NCBI RefSeq assembly: GCF_015207875.1
Contig: NZ_JADEVZ010000023.1
Coordinates: 1 to 64,000 of the forward strand
Origin: Dolichospermum sp. LEGE 00240
GTDB taxonomy: Bacteria; Cyanobacteriota; Cyanobacteriia; Cyanobacteriales; Nostocaceae
DNA length: 64,000 nucleotides
Direction: 5' to 3'
Shown here: piece after piece, positions 45,168-51,363 of the stretch
Position numbering within the stretch: the stretch's first letter is position 1
How the letters are laid out: the number at the start of each line of letters is the position of its first letter
Translations under genes and position numbers: made by a program
The notes under the pieces: model-generated
What the model was told of the DNA's origin: nothing
The model's input: only the letters and a program-made list of their open reading frames with translations
Database searches by the model: none

Positions 45168-45593
45168 ATGTCAATTTTGAAAAAAATTCCTTGGTTTTCT
45201 CTAACACTGGTATTTCTGAGTTACAGTACATTAGGCTGGGTGATATTTGAAGAAAAAGCCCCTTTGTATGTACGGCTGATAACTGTGCTAACTATCCTGC
45301 TGTCTCTAATTTCCCTCACCAACCCTTGGTTAAAACTTGATGATTATTCTCATATTTTCTTCAAGTCAAACGCGAGGACTTTTTTGGTGGCTATCTTAGC
45401 AGCTTTCCTATTTTTTCTAATGATTGCCTGGTTTCGAGTATTTCTTGATACGTTACTTATTATCTGCGCCACTATTTTAGCTAAAATAGACTTTCAATCA
45501 GTCGGTTTAAAACCAGCACTAGCTTTTGGCTATATATCCTCTTGCTCACTGCTAGGTTTAGGATTGGGCGCACTTATCAATTACTACATTTAG
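45168..45593 (+). CDS. Hypothetical four-helix membrane protein
   Basis: A 141-residue protein that I do not recognise. Four hydrophobic segments are visible: residues 9-27 (FSLTLVFLSYSTLGWVIF), 34-52, 70-92 (FLVAILAAFLFFLMIAWF) and 113-139 (ALAFGYISSCSLLGLGLGAL). There is an acidic linker KLDDYSHIF near 55. No signal peptide cleavage site. The gene stands alone, upstream of the convergent rpmA. The preceding 344-bp gap (44824-45167) contains a GCGCAGGCCCTGCGCCCCTA repeat and otherwise nothing notable. Confidence 0.6.
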   Translation: MSILKKIPWFSLTLVFLSYSTLGWVIFEEKAPLYVRLITVLTILLSLISLTNPWLKLDDYSHIFFKSNARTFLVAILAAFLFFLMIAWFRVFLDTLLIICATILAKIDFQSVGLKPALAFGYISSCSLLGLGLGALINYYI

Positions 45594-45595
45594 AA

Positions 45596-45638
45596 TTAGT
45601 CATTAGTCATTAGTCATTAACTAATGGCTAGTGACTAA
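45596..45638. terminator. Long hairpin built from TTAGTCA repeats
   Basis: TTAGTCATTAGTCATTAG (45596-45613) pairs with CTAATGGCTAGTGACTAA (45621-45638) with two mismatches around a 7-base loop. It starts 2 bp after the 45168-45593 gene and lies before the rpmA end. It has STRR character and may stop transcription between the convergent genes. Confidence 0.5.
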
Positions 45639-45738
45639 TAAATAACTAGTACACTGCGGCGTAAGTGAACCAACCATTCTAAATCGTTACAAAGCCTATA
45701 CTGTCTTCCTTTTGACTTTTGACTTCCGCTCTGTGGTA

Positions 45739-46023
45739 CTAGCCAGCTACCGCTTCTACAGCTTCTACCGCTACTGGATAAACGCTAACTTTCTTCTGGC
45801 TTTTACCTCTTCTTTCAAAGGTAACAACACCATCAACTAAAGCAAACAAAGTATCATCACTACCGATACCAACATTATTACCAGGGTGAACCTTAGTACC
45901 ACGTTGACGGACGAGAATATTACCTGCGCGTACAGTTTGTCCACCGTAACGCTTTACACCTAGTCGTTGAGCGTTAGAGTCACGACCGTTTCGTGTACTA
46001 CCCGTTCCCTTCTTATGAGCCAT
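45739..46023 (-). CDS. rpmA: 50S ribosomal protein L27
   Basis: Large-subunit protein whose N-terminal tail reaches the peptidyl-transferase centre. The 94-residue protein has the diagnostic [20 protein letters not shown] start and [18 protein letters not shown] in the body. It starts directly with AHKKG, with no N-terminal extension of the Firmicute type. It follows rplU by 137 bp on the same strand, the usual order rplU-rpmA. Confidence 0.98.
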   Translation of the reverse strand: MAHKKGTGSTRNGRDSNAQRLGVKRYGGQTVRAGNILVRQRGTKVHPGNNVGIGSDDTLFALVDGVVTFERRGKSQKKVSVYPVAVEAVEAVAG

Positions 46024-46160
46024 GATTTCCTCTTTTCTATTTACTTTATTTATCCCAGCTAGTCATCTAGTTTAGGCTAGGAAAAAGATGATTAATCATT
46101 GGTAATTAAATTACTCTTGCTCACCTCTTACCTATTCCTTAACTAGCAACTTAACCTTAT

Positions 46161-46568
46161 TTATGATTCTTCTGCGGTTTCTGCCACGAAATCAGCATTA
46201 ATAACGGGACTTTCAGCCATTCTTGGGGCTTCTTCGTAAGCTAAAACTTCGCCGTTAAGATTGATGGAATTAATCAAAAATCTGGTAATTTCCTGGCGAT
46301 GTCCCCGTTTTTTGCGGGTTTTCTTTTTAGGTTTCATCTTATACACCAGGACTTTGCGACCTCTGAAATGTCGCATAATTGTCCCTTCCACCGTCGCACC
46401 TTCTACTAAAGGTTGTCCAATGGAAACTGCGCCTTCGTGATGTACAAGTAATACTGCGTTGATAGTAACTTTTTCATCTGGTTCAGCGGTTAGTAGTTCA
46501 ATGTCGTAAAAGCGACCTGCTTCTACTTTCATTTGTTTACCACCAGTTTCGATAATCGCGTAGGTCAT
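46161..46568 (-). CDS. rplU: 50S ribosomal protein L21
   Basis: Large-subunit protein binding 23S rRNA. The 135-residue protein shows [20 protein letters not shown] at the N-terminus and [18 protein letters not shown] near 80. The C-terminal acidic tail (about 110-135, ending VAETAEES) is longer than in E. coli, as in other cyanobacteria. The start is preceded by AAGGAC. Its leader can fold into a three-way junction (46599-46647). Confidence 0.98.
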   Translation of the reverse strand: MTYAIIETGGKQMKVEAGRFYDIELLTAEPDEKVTINAVLLVHHEGAVSIGQPLVEGATVEGTIMRHFRGRKVLVYKMKPKKKTRKKRGHRQEITRFLINSINLNGEVLAYEEAPRMAESPVINADFVAETAEES

Positions 46569-46598
46569 TAAAATTGTCCTTGAGTTGCCGTACAGGTA

Positions 46599-46647
46599 GC
46601 TGGCTATTATCTCCTGTAGAGACGCTATATTTATAGCTTCTGCCAGC
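46599..46647 (-). promoter_or_regulatory. Structured rplU leader: possible three-way junction
   Basis: On the plus-strand numbering, GCTGGC (46599-46604) pairs with GCCAGC (46642-46647). Inside are two hairpins, TCTC-CTGTA-GAGA (46610-46622) and GCTATA-TT-TATAGC (46624-46637). The mRNA (minus strand) would fold the same way, about 30 bases before the rplU ATG. An autoregulatory L21/L27 leader is plausible; the sequence does not match a leader that I know. Confidence 0.45.
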
Positions 46648-46824
46648 CTTTGAAGTATGTCTACCTGATCCGAGCAGGAATTAGACAGACAATCTAATAT
46701 GTTACCCGATTGGTAGCTAATCAGTCAACCTTTTAGAAAAAATAATTTTATTCTCCACTAATTTCCGAAAAGATTATTCTTGAATTTGTAGTTGATTCTG
46801 ACACAGATGGAAGATTTTTTAACT

Positions 46825-46861
46825 AATCTGAGCGACTTAATAGGGTTGCTCGGATTTTTTT
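46825..46861 (+). terminator. Intrinsic terminator without an upstream gene
   Basis: AATCTGAGC pairs with GCTCGGATT (one G-U pair) and runs directly into TTTTTTT. Orientation is plus strand, yet no plus-strand gene precedes it; rplU is on the opposite strand. It may end a small RNA arising in 46650-46824, or an antisense transcript. The rest of the 46569-47043 gap shows no gene. Confidence 0.6.
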
Positions 46862-47043
46862 ACTACATATTCAGGTTCAGATTTTTCATCAATGACTTAA
46901 AATTCCCGGTCTTGAGGAAATTGTAGGTTGGGTAGACCGAAGTGAAACTCAAGAAAATCGGGAGAATATTGAAAAATTTGATAATTGCACTAATTACCAG
47001 TTACAATTTAGGTTCATGCTGAGAATAAAAGTTTACTTTTTAT

Positions 47044-47159
47044 TAAGTAGATGAACACAAGAAAACCAATCTGTGTAAAGAACAGTAAAATCGCCCAAAC
47101 CCTCTTCACTCTTGCCTCTTACCTTGCCATAACGACGATTTTCAATGCTAACCTACTTA
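47044..47159 (+). mobile_element. TAAGTAGGT-family MITE, copy 4
   Basis: 116 bp beginning TAAGTAGATGAACACAAGAA and ending TAACCTACTTA, with the shared TAAAATCGCCCAAACCCTC core. It ends 7 bp before the ATG of the nucleotidyltransferase gene, so it occupies that gene's ribosome-binding and promoter region. Confidence 0.85.
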
Positions 47160-47166
47160 GATAAAG

Positions 47167-48255
47167 ATGAAAAGAATTGAAGTTGAACAAAGAACTATTT
47201 TTGTGGGTTTAGCTGGTAGTCATGGTTATGGTTTAAATCGTCCTGAATCAGATTATGATTATCGTGGTGTATTTATTGCTCCTAAACGCTATTATTTAGG
47301 CTTTGATAGTATTGAACAAAAGGATTCGGGTTGGGATGAACCAGGGATATTTCCGTTTATAGATGGTAATGAAGATACGGTGATTTATGAATTAAGAAAG
47401 GTTATTCATTTATTGGCTGGGGCAAATCCCAATGTTTTGGAATTGCTGTGGTTAACGAATTATCCTTTTTTAACAAATGTCGGACAATATTTAATTAATC
47501 ACCGTAATTTATTTTTGAGTAAAAAGGTAAAACATACTTATGCTGGTTATGCTTTTGCTCAAATCAAGAAGATGGAAACTCATCGTAAATGGTTATTAAA
47601 TCCACCTACGAATAAACCTATTCCCGCTGATTTTGATATTATGGATGAAATTCCGTTAAGCAAGGATGAGTTAAATGCCTTTTTGGAATATCTTTATCTT
47701 TTAATTAGGGGAAAAATTGAATTTTTGGAAGAATCAGAACAGTTATATAAATTGCTAACTGCGGATATTGATTTTAAAGGTGTTTTGAAACAATACACTT
47801 TAGCTGATGAAACTTTGGCATATACCCAAAATTTAACTTATGGGCGTAAAGATTTTATTCGGCTGTTGCAAAAAAGTCAAAGCTATCAAATTGCGTTGCG
47901 AGAATGGAAGGCTTATATATCTTGGCAGGAAAATAGAAATCCGGCTAGAGCAGAAATGGAAAAGAAATCAGGTTATGATTTAAAACATGGAATGCACTGT
48001 ATTCGATTACTACGCAGTGGTTTAGAAATTTTGCGGACAGGAGAATTAATTGTAGATAGAAATTTAGCTGGTGATATTGATGATTTAAAGGCTATTTTAC
48101 GAGGTGATTATAGTTATGATGAGTTGATAAAAATGGCGGAAGATTTGGTTGCCCAAATGGATATTTTTTATGAGCAATCTAGTTTACCACATCGTCCTGA
48201 TTTGGAGCAAATTAATGATTTGTGTATGGAATTAGTGGAAATGCAAGGTTGGTAA
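47167..48255 (+). CDS. Predicted nucleotidyltransferase (pol-beta fold, COG3541-like)
   Basis: A 362-residue protein with a nucleotidyltransferase motif at its start: GLAGSHGYGLNRPESDYDYR at residues 14-33, i.e. GS followed by DYD metal-binding acids. FIAPKRYYLGFD and DTVIYELRKVIHLLAGANPN near 75 are typical of the COG3541 group; the third acid is probably the Glu in VIYELRK. The C-terminal 200 residues are helical with KSGYDLKHGMHCIRLLRSGL near 277. Substrate unknown; related proteins occur next to RNA-repair and phage genes. No good Shine-Dalgarno is seen because a MITE ends 7 bp upstream. Confidence 0.8.
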   Translation: MKRIEVEQRTIFVGLAGSHGYGLNRPESDYDYRGVFIAPKRYYLGFDSIEQKDSGWDEPGIFPFIDGNEDTVIYELRKVIHLLAGANPNVLELLWLTNYPFLTNVGQYLINHRNLFLSKKVKHTYAGYAFAQIKKMETHRKWLLNPPTNKPIPADFDIMDEIPLSKDELNAFLEYLYLLIRGKIEFLEESEQLYKLLTADIDFKGVLKQYTLADETLAYTQNLTYGRKDFIRLLQKSQSYQIALREWKAYISWQENRNPARAEMEKKSGYDLKHGMHCIRLLRSGLEILRTGELIVDRNLAGDIDDLKAILRGDYSYDELIKMAEDLVAQMDIFYEQSSLPHRPDLEQINDLCMELVEMQGW

Positions 48256-48440
48256 GAAAATTGGGAGATTGGAAACATGTCCCCGGTAGGTTTCGTGAAC
48301 GTGGCTAAATAGACAAAATTCAACTGCGTGGGTTATTTCATGAGTCCACGCAGGTTCGTTAATATTGTACTAACATCTTTACGTAATTTTATGTAAAAAA
48401 ATTAAAATATTTAGGTAAAAGTGGGAAATTGAGTCATATA

Positions 48441-48640
48441 TAGGGCTTACGCATTGACAAAGTTTTTTAAATATGTAATGTGGATTTTATCTCTTGTAGG
48501 GTGCGTCAGACCCAATAATTTGGTAAAAAACAGATTTCTGTATCTGACGCACCCTACTCAATAAGTTATTCCCAAAGCCGAAAACGACGCAATTTCGTTC
48601 ATTCATACGATGGTAAGTTAGTGAGCGTGCGTAAGTCCTA
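48441..48640. mobile_element. MITE-like element with TAGGGCTTACGCA ends and an internal hairpin
   Basis: TAGGGCTTACGCA (48441-48453) and TGCGTAAGTCCTA (48628-48640) match inversely at 12 of 13 positions. Inside, GTAGGGTGCGTCAGA (48496-48510) pairs perfectly with TCTGACGCACCCTAC (48543-48557). A 200-bp non-autonomous element; it abuts the broken gene at 48650. A solo end of the family lies at 43623. The flanks 48256-48440 and 48761-48945 hold nothing that I can name. Confidence 0.75.
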
Positions 48641-48649
48641 GGATCAATT

Positions 48650-48760
48650 ATACTTGATCCAGATATTAGGGAGTATTTTCCTAATGCTGAAGCTGTGAAT
48701 CATGCTTTACAAACTTTGATCAATTTAGTTCCTAGAACAATACCTTCACCAAAATCCTGA
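48650..48760 (+). pseudogene. C-terminal remnant of a small protein gene
   Basis: An open stretch without a start codon encodes LDPDIREYFPNAEAVNHALQ and continues TLINLVPRTIPSPKS to a TGA at 48758-48760. The DPDI..YFPNAEAVN.AL pattern is one that I know from the C-terminus of small cyanobacterial proteins encoded beside toxin genes (antitoxin-like). The 5' part is absent and is replaced by the MITE at 48441-48640, which ends 10 bp before. Function is not assignable. Confidence 0.55.
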
Positions 48761-48945
48761 AACCTTATTGATATCATGACAACTTTATGGACTTTCAAGC
48801 ATTTAGCGAATTAGCGAACAAATCAATCAACATCAAAAAACCCCTATAATCGCCAGTACATAGAGGTTTACAAGCTAAACCACTTATTTTCAGATTAGGC
48901 TTGGGTGTGTTTTATGATATTACAAAAAGTCTACCCGCCAGGTAA

Positions 48946-49407
48946 TTAATTGAGGTTGTTAACTGGCTTCTCGCTAGGTGCTACTGCTGTTTTGGGAATT
49001 TCAATCACTGGGTTATTTACAGCCACCATTAAGGGCGAATCTGAGGCTGTTGGTGTTAATTCTGTGGGTTGTGTTGTGGCCATTTCTAGCATTCTGGAAT
49101 TACTGGGTAATAAGCCAGATATTGCTGCCAAAATACAAGCTACTGCGGCGGCACTACCTAACATCCAGTTCAAACGGTAACGGCGATTAACACGGGCGAA
49201 AACTTGGTTAATCGTTGCTTCTGATGACTGAGAATTGGCGGGAACAGGGATGCTATGCAAGCCTTTTCTAAGATTTAATAGTCTTTTGTACAGGCATTTG
49301 ATTGAAGCATCAGTTAATAACCACTCTTCAACTTGCCTACGTTCAGTAGCTGTAACTTCGCCGTCCAGGTAAGCACTTAATAACTCGAAACAATCGCGCT
49401 TCTCCAT
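48946..49407 (-). CDS. sapG: Anti-sigma factor, SapG-like
   Basis: A 153-residue membrane-anchored anti-sigma factor. Residues 1-50 (CFELLSAYLDGEVTATERRQ, VEEWLLTDASIKCLYKRL) match the anti-sigma domain, but the His and second Cys of the zinc motif HxxxCxxC are missing, so it is probably a non-zinc type. A membrane helix MLGSAAAVACILAAISGLL lies near 87-105, and the rest is periplasmic. I chose ATG 49407 over a TTG at 49443. It lies 116 bp downstream of the sigma gene on the same strand. The SapG name rests on the known SigG/SapG pair of Nostocales. Confidence 0.8.
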   Translation of the reverse strand: MEKRDCFELLSAYLDGEVTATERRQVEEWLLTDASIKCLYKRLLNLRKGLHSIPVPANSQSSEATINQVFARVNRRYRLNWMLGSAAAVACILAAISGLLPSNSRMLEMATTQPTELTPTASDSPLMVAVNNPVIEIPKTAVAPSEKPVNNLN

Positions 49408-49523
49408 ATTTATAGTACCCGTTGATTCATTTTGGCTTCTCAATGGCAGAAAATATATATTTTCGTTGACAGTCCTTAATATTTCTTAAAATCTGCCATA
49501 GAATTGAGGAAACATGGTGTAGA

Positions 49524-50180
49524 TTATGTATCTAGATAGCTTTGTAACTGAGTTTGTAATCTTGATCTGGCTCTGGCTATTCTAGATTTCACCGTTCCCA
49601 GGGAAACTCCGGTAATTTCGGCAATTTCTTCATAGGCCATGCCTTCAATTTCTCTCAAAACAATTGTAGTCCGAAAAACTTCTGGTAAGTCGGCGATCGC
49701 TTCTCGCAACTGTTCATAAAATTCTCTAGTAGTTAGTTGCTCATCTGGACTTGGGACATCACCAGCAATTTCCCAATCCATTTCTCCATCATCTAAGGTG
49801 CGGGGAGCATCTAATGATAGGGGACTAGCGACCCGTTTGCGTTTACGTAATTCATCATAAAACAAATTTGTGGCAATGCGACTTAACCAACCTCGGAACT
49901 TGGCAGGTTCTTGTAGTCGGTTAATATTCCTATAGACACGAATCCAAACTTCCTGGGCTAAATCGGCTCTATCATACCAATCGGGGGCTAAATGATATAA
50001 AACTCGATCAACTTGAGTCTGGTAGCGACGTAACAGTTCTGAAAAGGCAGCGCGTTCTGGACGCAATCCGACTTGACAGCGCAAAATGAGATCGTGGTTC
50101 GAGAGTTTGTCAACTTGCACCGATGCTGTTGGATAGGTGGCATCAACTGTTGACCAAGATACACTAATGGATTGACTCAT
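49524..50180 (-). CDS. sigG: ECF sigma factor, SigG-like
   Basis: A 218-residue ECF (group 4) sigma factor. Region 2 covers about 32-100: LLRRYQTQVDRVLYHLAPDW, DLAQEVWIRVYRNI, FRGWLSRIATNLFYDELRKR. Region 4 covers about 148-210: LPEVFRTTIVLREIEGMAYE and GVSLGTVKSRIARARSRL. In Nostocales SigG with anti-sigma SapG controls envelope-stress genes; the neighbour order here agrees. A near-perfect sigma-E-like promoter stands 33-60 bp upstream, which implies autoregulation. The adjacent divergent L,D-transpeptidase gene also fits an envelope role. Confidence 0.85.
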   Translation of the reverse strand: MSQSISVSWSTVDATYPTASVQVDKLSNHDLILRCQVGLRPERAAFSELLRRYQTQVDRVLYHLAPDWYDRADLAQEVWIRVYRNINRLQEPAKFRGWLSRIATNLFYDELRKRKRVASPLSLDAPRTLDDGEMDWEIAGDVPSPDEQLTTREFYEQLREAIADLPEVFRTTIVLREIEGMAYEEIAEITGVSLGTVKSRIARARSRLQTQLQSYLDT

Positions 50181-50212
50181 GGATCAGACTGGCGTTAAAT
50201 CACTCCTGTCTA

Positions 50213-50240
50213 TTAGACTGGATCATAGATCAAAAGTTCC
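50213..50240 (-). promoter_or_regulatory. ECF (sigma-E type) promoter of sigG
   Basis: On the minus strand GGAACTT (50240-50234), 15 bases, then GTCTAA (50218-50213). This is the same layout as the known E. coli sigma-E consensus GGAACTT-N15-GTCTAA. It lies 33 bases upstream of the sigG ATG, so positive autoregulation is likely. The divergent region to 50491 (311 bp) contains the start region of the L,D-transpeptidase gene and a TGAGTGGTAATGGGTAATGG repeat; no second such box was found. Confidence 0.75.
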
Positions 50241-50491
50241 TCGGTAAGGTGACGGATTTATAATCGAAACACGGAAATATATATAGAAAGGAGTTTTCAG
50301 CATTTTATTCTATCGTCAAGTAAGTACGAAAGAATCAGCTAAAGAAGACTATGAATTAACTTTTTGTTAGAGTTAGGAGTGGTGATCAGATTGAGAACTG
50401 TCCACTAAATGCTTGAGTGGTAATGGGTAATGGGTAAAATTCCCGCGCTCACTCACCTTTAGCCAAATATGTCAGGGATAAATAATAGGCG

Positions 50492-51175
50492 ATGGCAATG
50501 GCAAGAAATGAATCTGTAGTGAGTATGGTCATGTTTCTGTGTTTTGGTACGGCAATTTTATCTCTGGCTGTCCATTGGCACACTATGAGAACAACAGGAC
50601 AATTAAATCAGTTTGCATCCACAGATGTTTATCCACAGGGTTCATCAGTGGAAATTGGCAACAGTGCAATTGCGGCTTCTGTGCCTAACTCTCCCCAAAA
50701 AACTGCTGTTTGGAAAACACAAAAGTCAAGCCAGGAGCAAGTTACAGATCTAGTCAATAATTCTCAGGGATCAACACCAGTATCAAATACAACTCGAGTC
50801 GTAGTAGATTTGAGCGATCGCCGTGTTTATGTTTCTCGATATGATGAAGTAATAGCTAGTTACCCAATCGCTATCGGTAAAAAGGGTTGGGAAACACCAA
50901 CTGGCAATTTTAAAGTTATCCACAAAGAACACGATCCCATCTGGCGACACCCTATTACAGGGGCTGTTTTTGAGGGCGGTACTGATAGTCCTTTGGGAGA
51001 TAGATGGATTGGTTTCTGGTCAGATGGCCGTAATGAAATTGGCTTTCATGGTACGCCGAATGTTGACCTGGTAGGGGCAGCCGTTTCTCACGGCTGTCTG
51101 AGAATGCGTAATTCTGATGTGCGAATGTTGTATAGCCAAGTGAGTATAGGTACATCAGTAACAGTTCAGAATTAA
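50492..51175 (+). CDS. L,D-transpeptidase (YkuD domain)
   Basis: Forms 3-3 cross-links or attaches proteins to peptidoglycan in the periplasm. The 227-residue protein has an N-terminal signal-anchor helix (VVSMVMFLCFGTAILSLAVH, residues 9-28), a low-complexity linker to about residue 100, then the YkuD domain. VVVDLSDRRVYVSRYDEVIA is near 105, GWETPTGNFKVIHKEHDP near 135, GFHGTPN near 186, and the catalytic VSHGCLRMRNSDV near 198 carries the active Cys. It is divergent from sigG, an envelope-stress sigma gene. Confidence 0.92.
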   Translation: MAMARNESVVSMVMFLCFGTAILSLAVHWHTMRTTGQLNQFASTDVYPQGSSVEIGNSAIAASVPNSPQKTAVWKTQKSSQEQVTDLVNNSQGSTPVSNTTRVVVDLSDRRVYVSRYDEVIASYPIAIGKKGWETPTGNFKVIHKEHDPIWRHPITGAVFEGGTDSPLGDRWIGFWSDGRNEIGFHGTPNVDLVGAAVSHGCLRMRNSDVRMLYSQVSIGTSVTVQN

Positions 51176-51363
51176 CAGGTAAAAGGCAAAAATAAATATC
51201 TCCTCTAAATAGGTTAGCATCATTGGTCACAAGTCAAGATAGAAGCAATTCTGTCAATAAGTATAAATACTAAAATCACCTGTCATTTTCGGGTTGATAG
51301 ACTACTTACTATGTTGCATATTAAATCTGGAGAAAAAAAATTAGAATGTAATAAGTTTCTAAT

